Assembly: GCF_019393635.1 (NCBI RefSeq)
Contig: NC_057863.1
Span: 1,056,501 to 1,120,500 of the forward strand
From: Dromiciops gliroides
Lineage: Eukaryota > Chordata > Mammalia > Microbiotheria > Microbiotheriidae
Length of the DNA stretch: 64,000 nt
Reading direction: 5' to 3'
The notes under the pieces were generated by a model. It ran no database searches. It had not been told where the DNA came from and saw only the letters and a program-made list of their open reading frames with translations. Shown here one piece after another: positions 1 to 30,560 of the stretch (position 1 is its first letter; each line of letters opens with the position of its first letter). The translations under genes and the position numbers were made by a program.

Positions 1-21480
<21,480 letters not shown>

Positions 21481-21920
21481 GGGAAGAAGGGAGGGAGAAG
21501 CGGGCTGGCCGGGGGAGGGGGATGGAAAAGAAAGGGGGAGGTCCTTCCTGCTCCCCTTCAGCTCCCTCACCCCCTACCAGCTGAGGGAGGAAAACACACA
21601 GCTCCCCTCCTGGAAGCGCCCTCCTGGGAAGGAAGTGAGGGGAGAGACCAGGCCCCCTTCCCACCCCAGCCGGACTCCCCCTGCTCAGACCCCAACCCCC
21701 CACCCTGGTAACCGAGGAGGGCAGGTGCAGGGGGCGGAGCAGGGAGGAGGGACCGAGGATTGAGGTCCCTGGTGGGCGGGGGCCTGGAGTCTGATCTCCA
21801 CAGAAGCAGCTTCTGATGGTCAGGCCCCCCACCTCCCAACTCCACCATGGCTTTTTACCTCGGAGACACTTTTTATACAGAAATTCACACCACTCATTGC
21901 AGACCCTTATATCACACATA

Positions 21921-21967
<47 letters not shown>
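21921..21967. repeat. (CA)n microsatellite
   Basis: About 23 uninterrupted CA units. Confidence 0.98.
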
Positions 21968-21970
<3 letters not shown>

Positions 21971-22265
21971 GTGCCAATGGAAATGCAAGTCGGTGGGGAT
22001 TTGGAAAGTAACACCACCATCCCTCAGAACTCCCTCCCCACCCCCTTCCCTTCTTTCCGTAGGGAGAGAGAGCCTGGACATGGGAAACATGGAGGTGGTA
22101 ATTGAATCCATGGACATTGATGAGCTTACCAAGTGAGAGAGCAGGGAAAGAAGAAGAAAGGGCCCAGGATGCAGCCTCAGGGCCAGGCATAGGTAGGGGA
22201 TGAACACAAGGAGGATAAAGGACCCTGTGGAGAAAAGGTGAATGGAAAGACCACTGGCAACCTTG

Positions 22266-22455
22266 GAGAGGGAGGGTTCAGTTGAGTGTTGGGGTCAGAA
22301 GCTACATTAAAAGAAAGAGTTCATGGGGATTCAGGAGGACCTGAGTTCAAATCTGCCCTCAGACACTTGACACTAGCTGTCTGACTGACCCTGGGCAAGT
22401 CACTTAACCCTCATTGCCCCACAAAAAAAAGAAAGAAAAAAGAAAAAGAAAAGAA
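22266..22455 (+). repeat. 5'-deleted MAR1 SINE with a duplicated 61-bp flank
   Basis: 22266-22326 matches 13440-13500 at about 58 of 61 bases. The SINE is entered in mid-body ('attcaggaggacctgag') and ends in a GAAA-rich tail. Confidence 0.85.
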
Positions 22456-22599
22456 AAGAAAGAATTCCGTGAATGAGAGAGGAGAAAGTAGAGACCAAAA
22501 GGAGATACATTTTCTAGAAATGGGACAGAAAAAAGGGAAAATAAATCGAGTAACTGCAACAAGCATTAAGGGCTCACTCTGGGGCAAGCTCCTGGTTGC

Positions 22600-22830
22600 A
22601 TTACATTGTCACCCAGTTATTGTCTGTGTTAGAGCTAACATGTATATGGCTTCCTGCAAATATTGTCTTATAACCACCCTGGGAGGTAGGTGCTGTCACT
22701 GTCCCCATTTTACAGATAGCTAAACTAAAGCAAACAACTGTCATTGGCCCAGGCTCATACAGCTAATAAGTGTCCCAGGCTGAATTTGAGATGAGCTCTG
22801 TCCTTTCTCTAAGCCACTCAGCTGCCCCAC
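22600..22830 (-). repeat. MIR
   Basis: Reverse MIR with 'gggaggtaggtgctgtcact', 'ccccattttacagatagc' and 'cactcagctgcccca'. Confidence 0.75.
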
Positions 22831-22834
22831 CCCA

Positions 22835-23260
22835 GTTCTGGCCCTTGTTACACTGTATGTGTCACCTGGCCTCTGCCCTCTGCTAAATGATATCTTATCT
22901 CCCAGCTCCTGTGCTACACCATGGTTTCCTAGCTCTGTTACATTGTATGGCCCAGTTCCTATTGGGTGTTACACTGTATCACTTCTCTCTGTTACACTGA
23001 CCCCTTCCTCTTGTTCTAGGTTATATTGTATCACCCAGCACTTCCTCCTCATGCCACACTGAGTAGCCTAGCTCTGTTACATTATTACTCAGTGCCTTTC
23101 TTTCCCCTTGTTATACTGTAACACTTATTTCTGTTATATTGTATCATCTACCTCCTTTTTTTTTTAAGGTCCCATGTTACCCTTTCTTTCCTCTTCGACG
23201 TTACATCATATCATCCAGTTCCTTCTCTTTGTAACACTGTCACACCCCTTCCCCAAAAGC
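22835..23260. repeat. Degenerate GTTACACTGTA tandem repeat
   Basis: About ten irregular copies of a 35-50 base unit made of '(t)gttacactgtat' plus a C/T-rich stretch (cacccagttcctcc-like). Confidence 0.7.
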
Positions 23261-23340
23261 TCTTCCCAGACTCTAATAAGGAGGAAATGCAATACAAATA
23301 AAAGTCCATTCCTGTGCTTGATTCATCAAATAAAGACTAG

Positions 23341-24543
23341 GAGTATGGGACAGACCACACGTGTATGTGGGGAGAAGACTTGGAGGTTTCCAACTCAGTC
23401 TTGGACACTGCCATTGACTTGGAGAACAGAGACAGTGATGAATTGGCTGATTCAGAGGGTAGGCCCTCACTAACTTAAAAAGCAGCATTTGTGTTCCTGA
23501 ATAGCTCTTTAGTGATATAGTTTGTCCTTTCATGGAGCTAGAATCTGCTTCCCCCTAGCTTCGTCTCTATTTCTGCCTTCCAAGGCCAAGCGGAACAGGC
23601 TCACCCTGATCTCTTGCCTCTTCCATGTGAACCCCTTGAATGGAACAGCTATCCTCCCTGCCACACCCTCCCATCTCCCATTAGAGTGCTCCATGCTTCC
23701 AATGGATCCTCAGGCAGCATGATTTAACATCCCTTTTTCTGTCCAGGGCATGCCCTGGCTTTTGAACCTACCTCCCCAAATGTGCCATCCACAGTTCTCC
23801 AGATGAGGCCTGACAAGGGCAAATTAAACAGGTGTCCCTTATTCTGGGTCACATATTTCAATTAAGAAAGCCTATGGTCCAGTTAAGTTGGGGAGGGCAT
23901 GCCACATCCTCATGGGCATCATTCCTGCTCTGCCTTATTGAGGCTGTGATGGGGGGGGGGGTGTCCATAGTACTACTGGAAACCTTCTTGGCTAGTCAGG
24001 AGACCGCGAGCATGGGGATGTCTTCACCAGGAAGTTCCTGTCCAGGTAGAGGATAGAACCCTCATGCCATGTAAACAGGCAGACAAGTGAAGCAAAGTAG
24101 GAAAGTGGGTCCTGGAACAGAACCAGAAACCAGACCAAAACCAGAAGTGGACCCAGACCTGGTCGGGATTCAGGAGGCTTTTCTCAGGAGGGTCAAAAGA
24201 GGTTGTGGGGGATAGGTAGGCAGGGACTCCTGCTTTGGGCCCAGGCCCAGACTTCTTCCAGCACGGATTCTCTAATTCAGCGGGCTGCCCCTGGAAGGAG
24301 ATGGAGCCAATACTGGATTCAGAGGAGGTCCAAAGGAGACTCCCAGCACTGCTGTCTCAAGGCCTTGAAGGGACCAAAGTAAGTGCAAAGCCAGGAAGAA
24401 AATCCTTCTCTTCTCCGCATCTGTTGTTCCTCCACTGTCTCCAGCTATTTACTGACTCCTCGGCATGACCACTGGGGTTGGGCTGCCCAGCAACTTGACA
24501 GAAGCCTCTGTCACGAAGCTATGGCAAGGACAAACTGATGTGA
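23341..24543 (+). other. Candidate exons of an unrecognised plus-strand gene
   Basis: Four stretches end in usable splice signals and agree in phase: 23341-23458 (DLEVSNSVLDTAIDLENRDS), 23971-24045 (VLLETFLASQETASMG), 24281-24378 (EPILDSEEVQRRLPALLS; donor aaa|gtaagt) and 24502-24543, which would end SRSYGKDKLM and a stop. The acceptor at 23971 lacks a pyrimidine tract and that at 23341 is weak. I recognise no family. Short open stretches with compatible phases can arise by chance, so this is tentative. Confidence 0.2.
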
Positions 24544-24599
24544 AGCAGGGTGGGCTGTGGGTCACCACTGTCCAACATGCCCCCCAGGCACAGGTGGGT

Positions 24600-24845
24600 A
24601 ATCAGCCAATCAACATTAAGTGCCTCCTATGTGCCAGGCTCCATCTAAGAGCCGAGGTCCCAAAGGAAGGTAAGAGACAACCCCTGTCCTGAAGAAGCTC
24701 ACAGACTAATGAGGGAGATAACATGCAAATAATTCTGTACAAAGAAGCCACATCCAGGGTAAACTGGAGATAAGCAATGGCAGGGGGAGAGGGGGTGCTG
24801 CTGCCATTAAGGGAGGTTGGGGAAGGCTTCCTGTAGAAGGGGGAA
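24600..24845. repeat. Old interspersed repeat ('cctatgtgccaggc' family)
   Basis: 'taagtgcctcctatgtgcca' followed by 'tcctgaagaagctcacagac' and 'ggaaggcttcctgtagaagg', the same order as at 47100-47350. I do not assign a family name. Confidence 0.6.
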
Positions 24846-25100
24846 TTTTTATATCTGTTTACTGCCTGGGGAGGGGGGAGGGGAAGGAGGGAAGGAGAGA
24901 TAACATTGGAAACTCAACACTTTTGGGGGAGGGCATGGCGATGAGAGTTAAGTGACTTGCCCAGGGTCACACAGCTAGTAAATGTCAAGTATCTGAGGTC
25001 CTATTTGAACTCAGGTCCTCTTGAATCCAGGGCCAGTGCTCTATCCACTGTGCCACCTAGCTGCCCCGGAAACTCAAAACTTTCAATAAAAATGTAAAAA
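24846..25100 (+). repeat. L1 3' end with inserted SINE
   Basis: 'tctgtttactgcctggggag', G-rich tract and 'ggaaactcaaaactttcaat' plus 'aaaaatgtaaaa' match the L1 3' terminus seen elsewhere. Confidence 0.65.
24924..25067 (-). repeat. MAR1-type CORE-SINE
   Basis: Reverse copy inserted in the L1 end; duplication ggaaactcaaaact (left copy with one change). Confidence 0.92.
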
Positions 25101-25408
25101 GAAAGCAAAAAGAAAATGAAGGAAAACCAAAATTCATTTCTTTGCTCCTCCTCCACTCCCCCCCCCCAAAAGGTGGGATTTTATCTGGAAACTGAAGGAA
25201 GGGGCAGGGGAGACAAGGAGAGAGTTTTACAGACTGGGGGGGGGGGAGACAGTTGGCAAAAATTGCCAAAGTTGGAATATGGAATGTCTTTGCTTGAGAA
25301 TGGCAAGGAGGCCAGTCATTGAGTCAGAGCATGTGGAAGAAAGTAAGGTCCTCAGAGACTAGGATGATTGGTGGGGGTTAAGATGTGAGTGTTAAAAGTG
25401 AACTGAGG

Positions 25409-25556
25409 GGGGGCAGCTAGGTGGCACAGTAGATAAAGCTCTGGCCCTGGATTCAGGAGGACCTGAGTTCAAATCCGACCTCAGGCACTTGACACTTACT
25501 AGCTGTGTGACCCTAGGCAAGTCACATAACCCCAATTGCCTCACCAAAAAAAAAAA
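25409..25556 (+). repeat. MAR1-type CORE-SINE, tandem pair, first
   Basis: Full copy bounded by aaagtgaactgagg on both sides. Confidence 0.94.
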
Positions 25557-25570
25557 AAAGTGAACTGAGG

Positions 25571-25708
25571 GGGCAACTAGGTGGCGAAGTGGATAGAGCA
25601 CCGGCCCTGGATTCAGGAGGACCTGAGTTCAAATCCAACCTCAGATGCTTAACACTAGCTGTGTGACCCTGGGCAAATCACTAAACTCTCATTCCTCTGA
25701 CCCCCCAA
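25571..25708 (+). repeat. MAR1-type CORE-SINE, tandem pair, second
   Basis: Second copy at the same target; a third, slightly changed copy of the duplication (aaaagtgaacagaagg) follows. Confidence 0.93.
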
Positions 25709-25987
25709 AAAAGTGAACAGAAGGCCTTTCTGTTTGATTCTGGAGGGGATGGGGAGTGGGGAGAGGGTGACATAGGCAACCTTTCTCTTGACCAATGAGT
25801 GGGGGGAGGGGCAGGAGAGAGAAAGACTCAGGGTGTGGGGAGCACCTATTTTATAGTCTGGTTATGGGGGCATGAGGACCTGCCCCAGGATGATGTCAGC
25901 GTCCCAGGAGAGAAGGGGACATGTTATAAGGGAGCAACAAAAGGACTCAGCAGGAGGTTCTATCTGGGGGGTAAGAGTGTATGGGGA

Positions 25988-26145
25988 GGGGCAGCTGGGT
26001 GGCACAGTGGATAAAGCACCAGCTCTGGATTCAGAAGGACTTGAGTTCAAATCTGGCTTCAGACACGTGACACTAGCTGTGTGACCCTGGGCAAGTCACT
26101 TAATCCTCATTGCCCTGAAAAAAAATTTTTTTTTAATTAAAAAAA
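25988..26145 (+). repeat. MAR1-type CORE-SINE
   Basis: Complete copy with A/T tail; duplication agtgtatgggga on both sides. Confidence 0.93.
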
Positions 26146-26544
26146 GTGTATGGGGAGTCAAGGTTAATGGTGAGGCTGTGAGCCTGAGCCCAAGGGAGGA
26201 TGTTGTGTCCTACACAGTGAGGAAACATAAGATATGAGGGTTGTCTACTGGACTGCTAGTTCAAGCTGACAATAGGTAGTTGGAGAAGCTGGATGGGAGA
26301 TCAGGAGAGAGGTTAGGGCTGGATAAGTAGATTTGACTGTGAATCATTTGTATAGAAATGATCATTGATAATGCGATCAAGGGAAATAGAGAACAAAGAG
26401 GGACCAGAATAGAACCTGGGAGACACCCACCTGTAAAGGCCAGGAACTGGTTAAAGACCCTGAAAAGGAGATGAAGAAGGAGCCGTCAGAAGGTGAGCCA
26501 GGAGAGACCAGCTTCATAAAACTCCTGAGTACATCAGGGCCACC

Positions 26545-26619
26545 AGGGGGTGCCATAATGCATAGAGTGCCAGGCCTTGAGTCAGGAAGACCTGAATTCA
26601 AGTCCAGATTCAAACACTA
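26545..26619 (+). repeat. 3'-truncated CORE-SINE
   Basis: SINE head to 'ttcaagtccagattcaaaca', cut off by the start of the L1 at about 26620. Confidence 0.7.
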
Positions 26620-28062
26620 TCAAGGCATTAGAGAAATGCAAATGAAAACTGACACCTATCAGATTGGCTAATATGACAAAAACGGAAAATGTTGGAGAAG
26701 CTGCGGAAAAATTGGAACGCTAATGCATTGTTGGTGGAGTTGTGAACTGATCCAAACTTTCTGGAGAGCAATTTGGAATTATGCCCAAAGGGCTATGGGA
26801 CTGTGCATACCCTTTGACCCAGCAATACCACTACTAGGTATGTATCCCAATGTGGGGACCAATTTTTAGTTGGGGAATGCTAGCTAAGCGGCTCGCCGCA
26901 ATATTGGGGCAAGGAAGGAGACTAGCAGCCTCCCTCAAAACAGAACAAGATTTATTTTAACAAGAACGAACTTTAAAAAAAAAAAGCCACAAACAGGATC
27001 AGTAGGATCAAGGGAAAGGAAATAAAATGGGGAAAGGGAAATTATACAACCTGAAAAAATACCACCACCCAGGAATCAGCTGAAAGTATGCAGCAGAATG
27101 CCTGTCGCTTTCCAGCTTCCACCTAGAATGCCCAATTCTCCTCCCCCAAACCTAGAAACACTCCACACAGCCCCAGCCAATGGGATGGCCACTCTGACAG
27201 TCACATGACTGCCCTCACTAGGCTTCCAATCATTATAATTTTGCCAGGCCCATGTAGGTGTCGGCGAGTGGTGATGACGTGAGGTGCCAGAGCCCTGGCA
27301 ATGGCTACTACCAGTGGGTGGAGCACCCTGTGGTTTTCGGAGCCCCAGGCCAGTGCACTCCAAGGCATAAAAACCTCAAATAACAATTCTTTACACCAAA
27401 GAGATAATAGAAAAGGGAAAAGGACCCACATGTACAAAAATATTTATAGCAGCTCTCTTTATGGTAGCAAAGAATTGGAAATCAAGGGAATGCCCATCAA
27501 TTGGGAAATGGCTGAACAAGTTGTGTTTTGTGAATGTAATGGAATACTATTGTGCAATAAGAAATGATGAGCAGGTAGATTTCAGAAAAAGCTGGAAAGA
27601 CTTAAGTGGACTCATGTCGAGTGAAGTGAGCAGAACCAGGAGAACATTGTACACAGTAACAGCAACATTGTGTGATGATCAACTGTGATAGACAGCTCTT
27701 CTCAGCAATACAATGATCCAAGACAATTCAAAGGACTCATGATGGAAAATGTTCTCCACATCCAGAAAAAAAGAACTGTGGAATCTAAATTCAGATTGAA
27801 CCATACTGTTCTACTTTTTTTTGTTTGTTTTTTTCTTTTTTGAGGTTTTTCCCTTTTCTGATTCTTTCACAACATGACTAATACAGAAATATGTTTAATG
27901 TGATTGTACATATATAACCTATATCAGATTGTTTTCTGTCTTGGGAGGGGGACGGAAGAGGGGGGGAAATTGGAACTCAAAATCTTAATTTAAAACAAAT
28001 GTTGAAAACTATCTTTACATATAACTGGAAAATAATAAAATAATTTTATAATTACAAATAAA
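26620..28062 (+). repeat. L1 fragment (ORF2 C-terminus and 3'UTR) split by an LTR
   Basis: Left part to 26850 and right part from 27396. The right part encodes MEYYCAIRNDEQVDFRKSW, the counterpart of the end of human L1 ORF2, and runs into a 3'UTR and A/T-rich tail. It is 5' truncated. Confidence 0.93.
26851..27395 (-). mobile_element. Solo ERV LTR (545 bp) inside L1
   Basis: Ends are TGTGGGGACC and CTTTACA on the plus strand, flanked by the 4-bp duplication ccaa, which restores the L1 sequence when removed. The AATAAA signal lies on the minus strand, so the LTR is in reverse orientation. It is a fossil; 4-bp duplications suggest a gammaretrovirus-like (class I) origin. Confidence 0.88.
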
Positions 28063-28064
28063 CA

Positions 28065-28305
28065 CTATATCAGGACAACTAGATAGAGCACTGGGCTTGA
28101 ACTCAAGAAGCCTCATCTTCCTGAGTTCAAATCTGACCTCAAACCCATAATAGCTATGTGACCCTGGGCAAATTACTTCGCCTAGTTTTATTTCAATTTC
28201 TTGAGCTGGAGAAGAAAATTGCAAACTCCTCCAGGATCTTGGCCAAGAAAACCCCAAATGAGGTTATGAAGAGTCAGACACTGCTGGACAATAACAGTAT
28301 ATCAA
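28065..28305 (+). repeat. RTE-tailed SINE (RTESINE type)
   Basis: MIR-like core 'gctatgtgaccctgggcaaa' is followed by 'gagctggagaagaaaattgc', 'ccaagaaaaccccaaatgag' and 'gaagagtcagacactgctg', the last being the RTE/BovB-like tail. Confidence 0.8.
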
Positions 28306-28404
28306 AGAAGAGAGAGAGAGAGCTCGTCGGTGTCAAAGGTTTCAAAGAGATCAAGAAGAGTAAGGAAAGGAGGAAAGACCATTAGCTATGTTGACTGAGT
28401 GATT

Positions 28405-28560
28405 GATAGAGCATGGTGGCAAGTGCCTGTAATCCCTGTAACCAGAGCAAGTTGGAGCAGTGCAGACAAGTAGATCATGGGAACTCAGGGCTCTGAGACT
28501 TGCTAGGCTGAGCCAATGAGGTGTCCACTCTGAGTCCAGCATCAATATGGTGAGACTAAG
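28405..28560 (+). pseudogene. 7SL RNA retropseudogene (3' truncated)
   Basis: 'gcatggtggcaagtgcctgt' and 'aatcc' match the 5' Alu domain of 7SL RNA (SRP RNA), and 'gaggtgtccactctgagtcc' with 'agcatcaatatggtg' matches its S-domain strand. The copy stops about halfway through the RNA and runs into an A-rich stretch (aagaaaataaatgaaaag), as in a retrocopy. Many substitutions show it is old. No functional RNA is expected. Confidence 0.82.
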
Positions 28561-28987
28561 AAAATAAATGAAAAGTAAAGATCATCGGTTACTTAGGAGG
28601 AAGCAATGGCCATTGAACAATGTCAAAAATGAGACTGCCAAGAATTAGGAGGGAAAAGAGCGCAAAGGAAATGGAGGGTCCCATTGTGGGCAGTCCCTCT
28701 AAGAGTTTAGGCACAAAAAAGGAGAGACATAGGACAGTGGCTGGCAGGAGGGATGATCCAAGAGAAGTTTCTCTGAGGCTAGAGGAGACATGAGGGTGTG
28801 TGTAGGCAGAAGGGAAGCAGCAAGGAGACAGAGAGATGGTGGGGAATGACAGAGGGTGCAGTCCTCTGGAGAACACAGATGGATCCTTCCATCACCTGGA
28901 TCTGCATAGAGCAGCGCCCCCCCCCCAGCCCTGGTCCATCTACAGGGGGCCATCTGCAGGGGGAGGGGTCCTTTGGGTTCTGTCCAG

Positions 28988-29102
28988 CTCTGCAAGTTCA
29001 TCACACAGCCCTACAGAACTGAGCCCAGCCCAAAGCCTACAACTAATGTCCTTGCAACAGCTGATGGCAAGAACATCCCAGTGGTCCTGAAATCAAGGGC
29101 AG
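28988..29102 (+). other. Candidate exon, unrecognised
   Basis: Acceptor ttctgtccag|CTCTGC with a fair pyrimidine tract and donor ggcag|gtgagt. The 38 codons read LCKFITQPYRTEPSPKPTTN and VLATADGKNIPVVLKSRA, in phase with the block at 29188. No family recognised. Confidence 0.25.
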
Positions 29103-29156
29103 GTGAGTCCATGGGAACCTTTATGCATCACAATCTGCACGTGGCTGCCCTCTGAT

Positions 29157-29322
29157 GGGCCAGTCCCCACCTGCTCAGCAGCCACAGGGACTGAGGACCC
29201 AGCAAAGAAACTTATTCACACCAAAGCCTTTGGTCTTGTCCGATGGTTCAGCATGGAGCATAGACCTAATTTCACTGATGGAAATGACACTTCTCCAGAG
29301 GAGACGCAATCCTGCCTGCCCT
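29157..29322 (+). pseudogene. Decayed YBX-like cold-shock-domain fragment
   Basis: The frame reads GTEDPAKK, then LIHTKAFGLVRWF and, nine residues on, GNDTSPEE. This lines up without gaps with the start of the cold-shock domain of Y-box proteins (YBX3: GSEDAEKK, VLATKVLGTVKWF, RNDTKED): about 16 identities in 39 positions. The RNP1 core (GYGFI) is replaced by RPNFT, and RNP2 (VFVHQ) and the rest of the domain are absent. There is no intron where YBX genes have one, so an old retrocopy is most likely. A frame ending at the donor gtgagt (29323) leaves a diverged exon as an alternative. Confidence 0.45.
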
Positions 29323-29374
29323 GTGAGTACCCAGAGGAGCACAGGTCTCCCGGCCGCTGACCTGGGAGCTCTTT

Positions 29375-29470
29375 GAGGGCACAGCCTGTCTGGCTTTTCT
29401 CTTTGTCTGTCCCACACGGAATAGGGAGCTTGGCACACAGGAAGTGCTTAATCAGTGCTTTCCTCACTTA
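29375..29470 (+). repeat. L2 3'-end fragment
   Basis: 'gctctttgagggcacagcct' and 'ggcacacaggaagtgcttaa' fit the L2 terminus. Confidence 0.55.
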
Positions 29471-29909
29471 TCCTCAATGACCTGTGGCCCAAGCAAACCA
29501 TGGGAGCTTCTCCCAAGCCCTGGGAAAAGGGTGGGAGGCTGTGAGTCCAAGCTCTCCCCATCTTCCAAGACCTTGCTTCTCCAAGGATGACCATTACGCA
29601 CCCTTCCATTGGAGAGGGAGGAAACCTTCATGGTCATTCATGGTCACCACCAAGTGCCAGGCTGGGCTGCAATCAGCAGCTCTCTCTAGGAAGCCTCTTC
29701 CCCTGGACCCGACAAGAGCTGCTCCTTACTGGATCGGTCCCCACTGCCTTACCGGGGGAAGGGGCTCCCTTCCAGCTCCACCTCAGGACGAGAGAAGGGG
29801 ACTGCATTCACTTACTCTCTGCCCATGTGGCCTTTGTCTCTCTATGTCCCCTCTTCGAGTTCCTCAAATTCTTACCTTGGGTCCCATCTGCAAGTCCACC
29901 TCTCTCAGC

Positions 29910-29985
29910 TGGGTTCACATAAGAGCATATCTGTAAAGCACCCAACACAGTGCTTGGCACATAGTAGATGCTCTCCCCCCCCCAC
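29910..29985 (+). repeat. L2 3'-end fragment
   Basis: 'acacagtgcttggcacatag' followed by 'tagatgctc'. Confidence 0.5.
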
Positions 29986-30194
29986 CCCGCCAAGGGTCCT
30001 GGCACCTGAAGCATTGTCTTCCAGCATGTTCTGCCCCTTCCTTTGGGGCAGCCTAAAGAAGACGTCTTTAGCATCAATGCCATCAGTTCCAATCAAGCGT
30101 GCCTGGTAACCTTGGCAGACTCCACTGGCGTCTGTCTCCACTCACTGGAACCCTGGGAAAGAGAGCAGGATTAGGTCTTCTGGGCTCTCCAATG

Positions 30195-30560
30195 GAAGGA
30201 TGCATAAGTGTGTGTGTGTGAACGTCAGTGTGTCCAAGTGTGTGTAAATCGAAGTGTGTGTGTATGTGTAAGTGTGTGTGAGTGTGTGCAGGTGTGTTTC
30301 TGTTTGTAAGTCTAAGTCTGTGTGTTATGAGTGTGTTTCTGTGTGTATATAAGTCTAAGTGTATTGTGTGCATGTGTCTATGTGTGGGTATGTATGTGTA
30401 TGTGTGAGTGTGTGCAGGTGTGTTTCTGTTTGTAAGTCTAAGTCTGTGTGTGCTGTTAAGTGTGTATACAAATATGTTTCTATGTGTGTATAAATCTGTG
30501 TTGTGTGCATGTGTCTGGTGTAAGTATGTGTATATGTCTATGTGGGATAGTGCGTGTGTA
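30195..30560. repeat. TG-rich repeat with a duplicated module
   Basis: Irregular GTGTGT/GTAAGTCTAAG repeat. A block of about 45 bases ('gtgtgcaggtgtgtttctgt' plus 'ttgtaagtctaagtctgtg') occurs twice, about 135 bases apart. Confidence 0.9.

Noticed and set aside
21816-21960. ATG in a strong context at about 21847 reading MAFYLGDTFYTEIHTTHC
   Set aside because: The frame runs straight into a CA microsatellite and lacks a donor before it; no family resemblance.
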